Origin: Streptomyces sp. PKU-EA00015
Lineage (GTDB): Bacteria; Actinomycetota; Actinomycetes; Streptomycetales; Streptomycetaceae
DNA: 64,000 nucleotides
NCBI RefSeq assembly: GCF_013387495.1
Contig: NZ_JABZEE010000053.1
Location: 1 to 64,000, forward strand
Direction of reading: 5' to 3'
Position 1 is the stretch's first letter; each line of letters starts with the position of its first letter. The position numbers were made by a program, and so were the translations under genes. This document shows positions 54,142-63,854 of the stretch, piece after piece. The notes beneath the pieces were generated by a model, which was not told where the DNA came from, searched no databases, and saw only the letters and a program-made list of their open reading frames with translations.

Positions 54142-54966
54142 TCAGGCGATACCCCGCACCCCTGTCAGCGTCTTGGCCTGTTCCCAGAGCCTTTGCGCCA
54201 GGGCCTGGTCTGCTGCGATGGGTTCGAGGGCGACGTGCCGGTCGGCATCGAAGTAGCGACCGGAGGCGTCGCCGGGTTCGAGCGCGAGCCGGGTCACGGG
54301 GGCGGCACCTTGCTCAGGGGCAGTCCAGGAACGCTTCATCACCTTCAGGAGAAGGCCCAGCATCCCGCCTGGGTCTCCAAGGTCGGTCCTGATCACGCCC
54401 GGGTGGATCGCGTTGATGGTCACGCCCGTGCCCTGCCAACGACGGGCGAACAGCGGTACCATGAGAAGGTTGGCGAGTTTGGTGGTGCAGTAGGTGCGCA
54501 TCCGGTGGAAGTCGCCGCCCACGGGCGTCTGATCTATGTCGAGCCGCCCTTTGACGTACAGACCGGCACTGAGTTGGACGACCCTGGTACGGCTCTCCAG
54601 GAATCGCTTCTCCAGCAGGTGGTTGAGCAGAAACGGCGCCAGATGATTCACGGCGAACGCCTGCTCCAACCCGTCTGGGGTGCGTACCAACCGGGCAGGC
54701 CACACGCCGGCGTTGTGCACCAGCACGTCGATCTGCTCGTACCGCTCCATCAACTCGTCTGCCACCGATCGCACCTCGGAGAGCACGGACAGATCGCCGA
54801 CCACCAGACCGACGGAGCCGCCCAGTGCCGCGGCCGCCCGCTCACCTCGTTCCCGGTCCCGGGCGACGAGCACAACACGGCAGCCCCGCCTGACGAGTTC
54901 GGAGGCCACTGCGTAGCCGATGCCTCGGATACCACCTGTCACCACCGTCGTGAAGCTGTCATCCAT
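54142..54966 (-). CDS. Short-chain dehydrogenase, retinol-dehydrogenase/WWOX-like
   Basis: 274 aa from ATG 54966. Cofactor motif VTGGIRGIGYAVASEL, HNAGVW in place of NNAG, catalytic Ser in VQLSAGLY and YCTTK. The order FAVNHLAPFLLNHLL and NAIHPGVIRTDLG is typical of the retinol dehydrogenase-like SDR branch. Probably an NADP-dependent oxidoreductase acting on a lipophilic ketone or alcohol. Convergent with the TetR gene and likely under its control. Confidence 0.87.
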   Translation of the reverse strand: MDDSFTTVVTGGIRGIGYAVASELVRRGCRVVLVARDRERGERAAAALGGSVGLVVGDLSVLSEVRSVADELMERYEQIDVLVHNAGVWPARLVRTPDGLEQAFAVNHLAPFLLNHLLEKRFLESRTRVVQLSAGLYVKGRLDIDQTPVGGDFHRMRTYCTTKLANLLMVPLFARRWQGTGVTINAIHPGVIRTDLGDPGGMLGLLLKVMKRSWTAPEQGAAPVTRLALEPGDASGRYFDADRHVALEPIAADQALAQRLWEQAKTLTGVRGIA

Positions 54967-54984
54967 ACCAGGGACATTAGCGGA

Positions 54985-55010
54985 AGCTTAGAAAATTTTT
55001 CTAGAAAAAG
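54985..55010. promoter_or_regulatory. Operator-like palindrome upstream of the SDR gene
   Basis: Contains TTTCTAGAAA (54998-55007) next to an AGAAAATTTTTCT dyad, in an unusually A/T-rich stretch just before the SDR start. It shares the TTCTAGAAAA core with the site before the TetR gene. Confidence 0.62.
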
Positions 55011-55207
55011 GCTTCAATTGCTTGCCCCCCTCGCGCACACTGGGCCGGGGGTCGGGCGGCTGCGCTCTCGGCCGCTGCCCGTTGTTTGCGCGGAGATGAC
55101 CATCCGGAGGAGTGTCGATGAAGTTCCGCCGCTGGTGCTGTCCAAGCCGCCCCATTGCCGGGAGCCGCCGAGCCCGCCCTGGTGGAGAAGGTCACCCCCG
55201 GCCCTTC

Positions 55208-55285
55208 CTTGGCGACTGTCCTGCTCTCGCGGTGCCAGATCACGTCGGCGCAGCCGTCCAGGACGATCCGGTGCTCGGCGGGCAC
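55208..55285 (-). pseudogene. Scrap of an AraC-type regulator (DUF6597-like)
   Basis: The minus strand reads PAEHRIVLDGCADVIWHRES, a motif of the N-terminal domain of some actinobacterial AraC regulators. Nothing on either side continues it. The surrounding 55020-55550 contains no gene. Confidence 0.4.
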
Positions 55286-55446
55286 CGATAGAGTCCGCCG
55301 TCACAGACAGGCGAAGCCCGCCCGGCCCGCCGGAGACTCCTGATAGCCCACACGTGTGACGACACGCCCATCGACATTCCAGGGACCGGCCGATCGAGCC
55401 CCCGCCTGGCGTGAGTCGATCACCGTCCTTAACTCGTGATTTTTTT

Positions 55447-55460
55447 GAACGTGTACGTTC
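55447..55460. promoter_or_regulatory. Inverted repeat upstream of the toxin gene
   Basis: GAACGT-GT-ACGTTC, 14 nt, adjoining a run of T (55440-55446), about 95 nt before the RHS gene start. A candidate binding site for an unknown regulator; position is the only support. Confidence 0.45.
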
Positions 55461-55553
55461 AGCGAGCGGTCGCCGGGGTGGATCTACTGGCTGCGATTCC
55501 ACGGAAAGTGCCGTGTCCTAGGTCGAATTCGGTATCCAGAGGGGGTCGGGGGC

Positions 55554-58500
55554 ATGACTGTCCTCGCATCGGCTCGTGCGCGCGTCAAGAACTTACTGGT
55601 GACCTTGGTCGTCGCCTTGCCGGCGCTGGGGGTGGCGCCGCCGGGGTGGGTCATGGCGGCGGGACCGCAGGCGGGTGCCGACTCGGCGGTGAAGGGCCCC
55701 GAGCACCCCGAGGGCACGTCGTTCAACCCGAATCAGATCAAGGACATCAAGGCGGCCGACCCCGGCTCCGGGGTGAACCTGGTCGAGGCGCCCTCGGCGA
55801 ACAACAGTGGTGAGGCGCGGTTGTCGTACCCGTTGGAGGTGCCGAAGGGCCGCGCGGGCCTGGAGCCGAAGCTGGCCGTCACCTACAACTCGTCGGGGAC
55901 GAACGGGTGGCTCGGCGTCGGGTGGGACGTCACCACCCCGGTGGTCACGGTCGACACGCGGTGGGGTGTGCCGCGCTACGACGCCGGACTGGAGTCCGAG
56001 ACCTACCTGCTCAACGGCGAGCAGCTGACCCCGGTGGCGCACCGGAGCGCGTTGCGGGCGCGCACTGCGGAGAAGGTGTTCCACTCCCGGGTGGAGGGCC
56101 GCTTCGACCGGATCGTGCGCCATGGCGACAGCCCCACGAACTACTGGTGGGAGGTCACCGACAAGCAGGGTGTCCGCACGCTTTTCGGCGGCACGGCCGA
56201 CAGCACGCTGGCCGACGGCACGGGTCGCGTCGCCACCTGGGCGGCGCGGGAGGTCCGCGACGGCAACGACAACGTCATGCGCTACCGGTACGCCAAGGTG
56301 GCTGACGGCGGCACGGAGGGCTCCGCGGTGCCGGGCAGCGACCTGTACCCGCAGAAGATCACCTACACCGGCCGCGGCGACACCGACGGCAGGTACTCGG
56401 TGACGTTCATCCGGGACCGTGAGCGCGGCGAGCCGCGCCGGGCGGACGTGCGGATCGACGCCAGGTACGGGCTCAAGAAGGTCACCGCCGACCTGCTGCG
56501 GCGCGTCGAGGTCAAGCTGGACGACCAGCTGATCCGCGCCTACGAGCTGAACTACCGGACCGGCGCGTTCGCCAAGACGCTGCTCACCTCGGTGTCGCAG
56601 TTCAGCGAGAGCAACCAGCTGTTCAACACCCACACGTTCGACTACTTCGACGACGTGCGCGACCAGTCGGGCAACTACAACGCTTTCGCCGACGCCGCGG
56701 GTTGGTCGGTGCCGGATGACGACCTCGGGGTGAACATCCGGGAAGGCGAGGCCAGCGCGATCTCGGCGAACACGTCGGTCGGCTTCGGCGCGCACCTGTT
56801 CGCGGGCTACAACGTGCAGGGGCTGCCGACCAAGGAGGGTTCCGTCGGGTTGAAGGTCGGGTTCAGCGCGGGCCAATCCGATGGCCTGTCGACGCTGACC
56901 GATGTGAACGGCGACAACCTGCCGGACAAGGTGTTCCGCAAGAAGAACGACGTGTTCTACCGGCCCAATCTGGCCAAACCGGGTGGTGAGCCGAAGTTCG
57001 GCGACACGCCGGTCAAGCTCGCCAACCTCCCGGGAATCTCGACCGAGCGCACGCTGTCCGGCACCATCGGCGTCGAGTCGTACGTCCTCACCACCTCGGC
57101 CCAGCTGGACTTCGTGGGCACCACGACCACCTCGGACCGGTTCTTCAGCGACGTCAACGGCGACGGCATCACCGACCTGGTGAACAACGGCGGCGTGCTG
57201 TTCGGCTACCTGGACGCCCATGGGCAACCCGCCTACAGCGCGGACTCCACCCGCACCCCGGTGCCGGTCGGGGGCGGCGCGGTGACCGGCGAGATCGTCG
57301 GCGATCAGACCGCGCAGTTCAACCAGCAGGTGGACAACTCGCCGCTGCTGGACACGGTGCGCCGCTGGGTCGCGCCGTTCGACGGCAACGTCCGCGTGGA
57401 CGGCCGAGTGCAGCTGACCCACGATCCCTCCCCGGCGCGGGCGGCCTACACCAAGGCCGACGGCGTGCGGGTCACCATCCAGCACAAGGACGCCGAACTC
57501 TGGGCGCAGCGGATCGGCCCCGACGACCACACCGAGTTCACCCCGGGCAATGTGGCGTCGATTCCGGTGAAGAAGGGAGACGCGCTCTACTTCCGCACAC
57601 AGTCCATTTTGGACGGCAAGTACGACACCGTGGCGTGGGACCCGGAGATCACCTACACCAACCTGCCGGCCGGCACGGATGCGAACGGGTTGGCGAACAC
57701 CGTGTTCCGCGCGTCGGCCGACTTCACCTTCGGCGGCAGGCCGTCCCTGGTGACCGTGCCGGTGAACGGCACGCTGCGGCTGACCGGTGACGTGGTCAAG
57801 AACAAGGCGACCTCGGACGACGTGACCGTCGTGATCGAGAAGGGCAACGGCGTCCACCCCGGCGCGGAGGTGTTCCGCAAGGTCCTGCCCGCCGCGTCGA
57901 CCGGCACCACCGCGATCGACGTGAGCCTTCCGGTCAGCATGTTCGAGAAGATGTCGTGGAAGCTGAAGACCGACTCCCCGATCGACGCCTCGGCGGTGAG
58001 CTGGGCGCCGAAGGCGCACTACACGGCCGCGCAGGGGGTCGAGTCGGTCGTCGACGCCGCCGGCGATCCCACGCTGGTGATCACTCCGCCGTACGACCTG
58101 ACCATGTACCCGGCGAACACCCTCACCGCGCCGCAGCAGTCCTACAAGGCGACCAAGACCGGCCAGTTGAAGGTGCGGCCGAAGGTGTCCCTCAACTTCG
58201 GGCTCCTCGGTGAGGCCAAAATCGCGTTCACGGTGAAGAAGCGCGGCGGGCAGCTGCTCGGCAAACGGATCTTCCAAGCCAAGGACACCTCCTTCGGTGG
58301 CCCGAACCTGGACCTGACCGTGCCGGTCACCGCCGGCGACGAGCTCTACATCGACTACTCCACGACGGAGACCGGACTGCTCGGCATGCTCGTCGAGCAG
58401 TCCGCGTCGGTCACCTATGACGTGACCTCCAGCTGGCCGACCTTCACCCCGGCGCCCAGCGCCATGCACGGTTCCGTCGGGCAGGGCGCCTTCGCCCAGC

Positions 58501-61500
58501 CCTACCGCGGCTGGGGTGTGATCGGCTACCAGGGCAACCGCGACCGCGCCACCCAACCGCTCAAGCAGGCCGAACTCACGCTGGACCAGAGCTTCAAGGA
58601 CGCACTTCCCAAGGAGCCCAAGGAAGCGGACGTCGCGCCCTTCGCCGCGAATCCCCGGCTCACCATGCCGCGTCTTGCGGTGTTCGCCCCCGTTCCCGCC
58701 AAGGGCGGCTGGGCCGCTCAGGACGAGTCCTCCTGGATCACCGCCGAGATGGCGACCAGTTCCCGCCTCGGCGCGGACACCATCGACATCGTCACCGACG
58801 CCGACGTGAAGGGCGACCGGGCGGTGATGCGCCGCGGTGTAACAGGCCAGGTGTCGGCCACCCTCGCGGCCGGCCCGTTCGGCGGCACCGTGGTCGGCGG
58901 GATCACCGCGGGTTCGGTCGACTACCTCGACCTCAACGGCGACGGCTACCCCGACGTCGTGGGCGCCAAGGAGATCCAGTTCTCCGACATGACCGGCGCG
59001 CTCGGCGCCGAACGCGGCACCCTCGGCGGCAACGTCCGCGAGGCGGACAACGTCTCCGGCAACGTGTCGCTCTCCGCGGGCAGCGAGACCGCCACCATCG
59101 CCAGCGCACTGGGCATGGCCGCGCCCGACGCGGGCACCAGCGCCAACACCGCCACCACCGGCGCGGTCCAGCCGTCGCTCGGCATCGGCGGCAGCCTCGG
59201 CGGCGGCGAGTCCGACGCCCGCGTCGACCTGATCGACATCAACGGGGACGGGCTGCCGGACAAGGTGTTCGGCAACGGCGACGCCCAGTTGAACCTCGGC
59301 TACTCCTTCGCCGCCCGCGAACCCTGGTCGGCCGGACCGATCAACGACGCGTCCACCCGCAACGTCGGCGTCAACCTCGGGTTCAACGTCGACCGCTACG
59401 GCTTCGCGGGCGGCCTCTCCGCCGAGCTGGGAACCTCGTACACCACCGCGAGCATGACGGACGTCAACGGCGACGGCCTCACCGACCGGGTGTTCACCGA
59501 CGGCGCCGACGCGATCAAGGTCGCGGTCAACACCGGCACCGGCTTCACCGCGCCCGCCCCCTTCCGCGGCAGCTTCCCCGAGATCGCCGTCGACAAGAAC
59601 GCCAGCCTCGGCGCGGGCGTCTACTTCACCGTCGGCCTGCCCACTCCCGTCGGCGTCTTCGTCTTCAACCCCGGCGCCAGCGCGACCACCGGCATCAGCC
59701 GGGCCGAAACCAGCCTGCGCGACGTCAACGGCGACGGCCTCGCCGACCACATCAAGTCGACCCGCGACAACGAGATGCTGGTCGCCACCAACAAGACCGG
59801 GCGCACCAACCTCCTGCGCACGGTGTCGCGCCCGATGGGCGCGCGGATCGACCTGGACTACACCCGTACCGGCAACACCCAGGCCATGCCCGAAAGCCGC
59901 TGGGTCCTGTCCCGCACCGCCGTGTTCGACGGTCGGACCGGCGACGGAGCTGACAACCAACTCACGACCTACCGCTACGAGAGCGGCACGTACGACCGGC
60001 TGGAGCGCGAGTTCCGCGGTTTCGGCAAGGTCATTTCGGAGGTCCGCGATCCCGGTGCGGACGACGCCCTCTACCGGTCGGTGACCGACGAGTACAGGAC
60101 CGACAGCGTCTACACCAGGGGCCTGCTCGCCCGCACGCTCACCACCGACGGCGCGGGCCGCCCGTTCACCGAGACCGTCAACACCTATCAGCTCCACGAC
60201 ATCGCCACGGGCACGGCAGCCGATCCGGCGAGCACCACCGCGTCGGTGTTCCCGAGGCTGACCCGGGTGGACAAGAAATTCCACGAGGGTGCGCAGGAAC
60301 CCGCGAAGACCACGCACACCGTGATGACCTATGACGAGTACGGCAACCTGACGGGATCGTTCGACGCCGGGGACGACGGCATCGAGGACGACGTCCAGAC
60401 CGACTTCGAGTACACCGCCTCGGACCAGGCGTGCCGGGATCGCCACCTGGTCGGGGTGGCCAGGTCCGTGTCCCAGCGCGCGACCGCGACAGACACCTCG
60501 CTCCGGTACCGCGAGGCCACGGTGGACTGTGCCACCGGGGCGCTGCGGCAGATCCGGGAGTACGCGACCCCCACCGCCATCGCGGTCACGGACCTGGAAT
60601 ACCACCCGGACGGGAACCTGCGGTCGGTGACGCGTCCGGCGAACAAGTCCGGTCAGCGGTACAAGCTGGAGTACGGCTACGACACCACCGTGGGTGTGCA
60701 CGTCGAGTCCATCGAGGACAGCTTCGGCTACCGGTCGGCCACGACGCACAACCTGAAGTACGGCCTGCCGGAACGAAGCACCGACCAGAACGACCAGCCC
60801 CTGTCGATGTCGTACGACAGCGTCGGCCGGCTGGACTCGGTGACCGGCCCGTACGAGGCGGGCAGCGGTCGGGTCACGATCGACTTCGCGTACCACCCCG
60901 AGGCGGCGGTCCCGTACGCCACGACGAAGCACCTGGACCGGGACGCGGACGGCGTGCGGGCGGACACCATCGACACCGTCACCTTCAGCGACGGTCTGAA
61001 GCGGGTGCTGCAGACCAAGAAGGACGCGTCGGTCGCCGCGTCGCCTGGGACGGCGCCGCAACCGGTGATGACGGTGTCCGGGCGGCTGAAGTTCGACTTC
61101 CTCGGCCGCACGACCGAGAAGTACTACCCGGTGACCGAGCCCAAAGGCGCGGCGAACACGACGTTCAACGCCGCGTTCGACACGGTGGCCCCGACGAAGG
61201 ACTCGTTCGACGTCCTGGACCGGCCGGTCAGGATCCTGCGGCCGGACGGGACCAGCACGACCAACGCGTACGGATTCGGGCCGGACCGGGCGGGTGTGAC
61301 GCGGTTCGAGAACACGGTGACCGATGCCAACGGCAATCAGCGCCGCGTCTACACCGGCGTCCGCGACACGACCGCGGCGGTGAAGGAGTTCAGCGGTTCG
61401 ACGGCCGTCTGGACCAGCTACGCGCACGACCCGCTCAACCAGATCACGGCGATCACCGACGACAAGAACAACGTCACCCGCGCCGCCTACGACGGCCTCG

Positions 61501-63785
61501 GGCGGCGCACGGTGCTCGACAACCCGGACGCGGGCCGGACCGAGACCCGCTACGACCTCGCCGGCAACATCACGGCGAAGACCACCGCGAACCTGCGGGC
61601 CACGGACCAGACCATCGAGTACGACTACGACTACACGCGGGTGAAGGCCGTGCGGTACCCGAAGTTCCCGGGCAACGACGTCACCTACTCCTACGGCGCC
61701 CCGGGCGCGGCGGACAACGCCGCGTCGCGGATCACCGAGGTCCGGGACGCCGCCGGGACGGTCACCCGCGGCTACGGGCCGCTGGGCGAGCTGACCCGGG
61801 AGACGCGCACGATCAGCGCCGTCAGCGGGACACCCCGCACCTACACGACCGCGTGGCGCTACGACACGTTCAACCGCGTGCTCCAGCTGACCTACCCCGA
61901 CGGCGAGGTGCTCACCTACGCCTACGACTCCGGTGGCCAGGTCACGCGGGCGACCGGGGTCAAGAACGGGACCGACTACACGTACCTGCAACGCCTGGAC
62001 TACGACAAGTTCGGCCAGAAAACCCTCCAGGAGACCGGCAACGGGGTCCGCACGACCTACACCTACGACGCCGAAGACCGCAGGCTCGCGGCGCTGAAGT
62101 CCGACGCACCCACCGGGTCGACGTTCCAGGACCTGGGCTACACCTACGACAACGCAGGCAATATCACGGCGCTGGCGAGCTCCGCGCCGCGGAACGCGGT
62201 GATCGGCGGTCCGAGCTCCCAGACCTACGGCTATGACGACCTGAACCGGCTGACGTCGGCGTCCGGGCAGTACACGGACAAGAACAACCAGGTCAACAAA
62301 TACACTCTGACGCTGGGCTACGACTCCATCAACAACACGACGAGCAAGTCCCAGCGCCACGAGATCACCGGCGGCGTCCCCGCCTTCCCGATCGACGCCG
62401 GGTCCCCTGGACCGATCGAACCGGTCGACGACCCGTCGAACCCGGCCGACGTGCAGGACAGGACAAGCTACGACTACGACTACACCTACGGCGGTGGCAA
62501 GCCGCACGCGCCGAGCCGGGTCGGCCCGATCACCCACGCCTACGACGCCAACGGCAACCTCACCGCCACGGTGAACACCGCCGCGACTGGCAAGCGCCGG
62601 CAGTTCGTGTGGGACGAGGAGAACCGCCTCGCCTGCAACCAGGACACCACGACCTCGACGGTCGAACAGAGCCCCGCGGGCTGCGCGGACGCCACCGTGT
62701 CCTATCTGTACGACGCGACGGGCGAGCGTGTGGTCAAGAAGGGCGAAAGCCTCTCGCTGTACCCCAACCGAAACTACAGCGAACGGGACGGTACCGGCTA
62801 CAAGCACGTCTTCATCGGCGAGAGCCGCCTGACGACCAAGACCGTCGCGGACGGAGTCGAGAACACCCAGTCGTTCTTCCACACCGACCACCTCGGCTCG
62901 TCCGGGTACGTCACGGACAACACGGGGGCGGTGACCGAGCATCTGGAGTACTTCGCGTCCGGGGAGACCTGGGTGGAGGAACGGGCCGGGCAGGCGGACA
63001 CGCCGTACCAGTACACCGGCAAGGAACTCGACAGCGAGACGGGCCTCAACTACCACGGCGCCCGCTACTACAACCCTCGAACCCAACTGTGGGCGAGCGC
63101 CGACCCGGCCCTTCCGGAGTACCTCGACACCAAGCTCGCGGGCGGGATCTCCGAGCCCCGCAACCTCGCCGCCTACACCTACGCGCACAACAACCCCGTC
63201 AAGCTCGTCGACCCCACCGGGCAGGCTCCCGAGGACGTGCCGGTCTACAACCAGATCCTGGCCCACATGGCCGAACAGATGCAGACCAACTCCCACTCCG
63301 AACCGGTGCAGAAGATGCACGCTGCGAACACGAACGAGCAGAGATGGACGAGGTGGCTCAAACCGAACTGGTACGCCGACAAGGCGGCGGCGATGGCGGC
63401 GTGGAAGGAGTTCGTCAAGACCGGCGGCCCGTGGGACCACAAGGCCAAAATCGCGGAGATGAATGGCAACAAGGTCAACCACTCGACCAACATCCCCGAT
63501 ACCGGCTTCTGGATGCGCGACGACTTCTGGTCCAACGTCCACTACGGCTACGTGGGTACGGCGGCCGGATTCAGCCCCGAGGTGCTGTTGGGGGCCGCGA
63601 GCGCCGTCGACGTGAAAGAGAGACAGCCCATCTTTTCGGGCGACCCCACCTCGATCATCTTCGGTATCCGCCTCTATCAGGCATACGGGGACAAGGGTCT
63701 GACTGTCGCCGACCTCGACACACAGATCAGGAACCACTTCGATGAGCTGAGGAAGGCAGGGCTGATCGAGGACAAGCCGAGGTAG
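55554..63785 (+). CDS. Secreted SpvB/TcB-like RHS polymorphic toxin with C-terminal toxin_44 domain
   Basis: 2743 aa. A signal-like N-terminus (LLVTLVVALPALGVAPPGWV) precedes an SpvB domain (ARLSYPLEVPKGRAGLEPKL). Calcium-binding FG-GAP/VCBS-like repeats (DVNGDNLPDKVF, DLNGDGYPDVVGA, DINGDGLPDKVF, DVNGDGLTDRVF) lie around residues 449-1390. Many YD repeats follow (about 1450-2430), and the RHS core ends with YTGKELDSETGLNYHGARYY and NPVKLVDPTGQ at about 2554. Such shells form closed cocoons around a C-terminal toxin. The last 190 aa (MRDDFWSNVHYGYVGTAAGF, GIRLYQAYGDKG) match the bacterial toxin_44 family, a predicted RNase. No immunity gene follows within the window. Confidence 0.9.
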   Translation: MTVLASARARVKNLLVTLVVALPALGVAPPGWVMAAGPQAGADSAVKGPEHPEGTSFNPNQIKDIKAADPGSGVNLVEAPSANNSGEARLSYPLEVPKGRAGLEPKLAVTYNSSGTNGWLGVGWDVTTPVVTVDTRWGVPRYDAGLESETYLLNGEQLTPVAHRSALRARTAEKVFHSRVEGRFDRIVRHGDSPTNYWWEVTDKQGVRTLFGGTADSTLADGTGRVATWAAREVRDGNDNVMRYRYAKVADGGTEGSAVPGSDLYPQKITYTGRGDTDGRYSVTFIRDRERGEPRRADVRIDARYGLKKVTADLLRRVEVKLDDQLIRAYELNYRTGAFAKTLLTSVSQFSESNQLFNTHTFDYFDDVRDQSGNYNAFADAAGWSVPDDDLGVNIREGEASAISANTSVGFGAHLFAGYNVQGLPTKEGSVGLKVGFSAGQSDGLSTLTDVNGDNLPDKVFRKKNDVFYRPNLAKPGGEPKFGDTPVKLANLPGISTERTLSGTIGVESYVLTTSAQLDFVGTTTTSDRFFSDVNGDGITDLVNNGGVLFGYLDAHGQPAYSADSTRTPVPVGGGAVTGEIVGDQTAQFNQQVDNSPLLDTVRRWVAPFDGNVRVDGRVQLTHDPSPARAAYTKADGVRVTIQHKDAELWAQRIGPDDHTEFTPGNVASIPVKKGDALYFRTQSILDGKYDTVAWDPEITYTNLPAGTDANGLANTVFRASADFTFGGRPSLVTVPVNGTLRLTGDVVKNKATSDDVTVVIEKGNGVHPGAEVFRKVLPAASTGTTAIDVSLPVSMFEKMSWKLKTDSPIDASAVSWAPKAHYTAAQGVESVVDAAGDPTLVITPPYDLTMYPANTLTAPQQSYKATKTGQLKVRPKVSLNFGLLGEAKIAFTVKKRGGQLLGKRIFQAKDTSFGGPNLDLTVPVTAGDELYIDYSTTETGLLGMLVEQSASVTYDVTSSWPTFTPAPSAMHGSVGQGAFAQPYRGWGVIGYQGNRDRATQPLKQAELTLDQSFKDALPKEPKEADVAPFAANPRLTMPRLAVFAPVPAKGGWAAQDESSWITAEMATSSRLGADTIDIVTDADVKGDRAVMRRGVTGQVSATLAAGPFGGTVVGGITAGSVDYLDLNGDGYPDVVGAKEIQFSDMTGALGAERGTLGGNVREADNVSGNVSLSAGSETATIASALGMAAPDAGTSANTATTGAVQPSLGIGGSLGGGESDARVDLIDINGDGLPDKVFGNGDAQLNLGYSFAAREPWSAGPINDASTRNVGVNLGFNVDRYGFAGGLSAELGTSYTTASMTDVNGDGLTDRVFTDGADAIKVAVNTGTGFTAPAPFRGSFPEIAVDKNASLGAGVYFTVGLPTPVGVFVFNPGASATTGISRAETSLRDVNGDGLADHIKSTRDNEMLVATNKTGRTNLLRTVSRPMGARIDLDYTRTGNTQAMPESRWVLSRTAVFDGRTGDGADNQLTTYRYESGTYDRLEREFRGFGKVISEVRDPGADDALYRSVTDEYRTDSVYTRGLLARTLTTDGAGRPFTETVNTYQLHDIATGTAADPASTTASVFPRLTRVDKKFHEGAQEPAKTTHTVMTYDEYGNLTGSFDAGDDGIEDDVQTDFEYTASDQACRDRHLVGVARSVSQRATATDTSLRYREATVDCATGALRQIREYATPTAIAVTDLEYHPDGNLRSVTRPANKSGQRYKLEYGYDTTVGVHVESIEDSFGYRSATTHNLKYGLPERSTDQNDQPLSMSYDSVGRLDSVTGPYEAGSGRVTIDFAYHPEAAVPYATTKHLDRDADGVRADTIDTVTFSDGLKRVLQTKKDASVAASPGTAPQPVMTVSGRLKFDFLGRTTEKYYPVTEPKGAANTTFNAAFDTVAPTKDSFDVLDRPVRILRPDGTSTTNAYGFGPDRAGVTRFENTVTDANGNQRRVYTGVRDTTAAVKEFSGSTAVWTSYAHDPLNQITAITDDKNNVTRAAYDGLGRRTVLDNPDAGRTETRYDLAGNITAKTTANLRATDQTIEYDYDYTRVKAVRYPKFPGNDVTYSYGAPGAADNAASRITEVRDAAGTVTRGYGPLGELTRETRTISAVSGTPRTYTTAWRYDTFNRVLQLTYPDGEVLTYAYDSGGQVTRATGVKNGTDYTYLQRLDYDKFGQKTLQETGNGVRTTYTYDAEDRRLAALKSDAPTGSTFQDLGYTYDNAGNITALASSAPRNAVIGGPSSQTYGYDDLNRLTSASGQYTDKNNQVNKYTLTLGYDSINNTTSKSQRHEITGGVPAFPIDAGSPGPIEPVDDPSNPADVQDRTSYDYDYTYGGGKPHAPSRVGPITHAYDANGNLTATVNTAATGKRRQFVWDEENRLACNQDTTTSTVEQSPAGCADATVSYLYDATGERVVKKGESLSLYPNRNYSERDGTGYKHVFIGESRLTTKTVADGVENTQSFFHTDHLGSSGYVTDNTGAVTEHLEYFASGETWVEERAGQADTPYQYTGKELDSETGLNYHGARYYNPRTQLWASADPALPEYLDTKLAGGISEPRNLAAYTYAHNNPVKLVDPTGQAPEDVPVYNQILAHMAEQMQTNSHSEPVQKMHAANTNEQRWTRWLKPNWYADKAAAMAAWKEFVKTGGPWDHKAKIAEMNGNKVNHSTNIPDTGFWMRDDFWSNVHYGYVGTAAGFSPEVLLGAASAVDVKERQPIFSGDPTSIIFGIRLYQAYGDKGLTVADLDTQIRNHFDELRKAGLIEDKPR

Positions 63786-63808
63786 CGGACAGGCGTGAGT
63801 CGAACCGA

Positions 63809-63835
63809 GGGGCGGCCGGAACTCCCGGCCGCCCC
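63809..63835. terminator. Bidirectional hairpin terminator between convergent genes
   Basis: A perfect 11-bp stem, GGGGCGGCCGG / CCGGCCGCCCC, with an AACTC loop, placed 24 nt after the toxin stop and 20 nt before the end of the convergent oxidoreductase gene. It likely serves both. Confidence 0.85.
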
Positions 63836-63854
63836 TTCGCCTCTCCGGCACCGC

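Noticed and set aside
55593..63851. Uninterrupted minus-strand reading frame of about 2750 codons opposite the RHS gene
   Set aside because: It is the antisense shadow of a GC-rich gene: the predicted protein is Val/Gly/Arg-rich without domains, while the plus strand shows clear RHS motifs.
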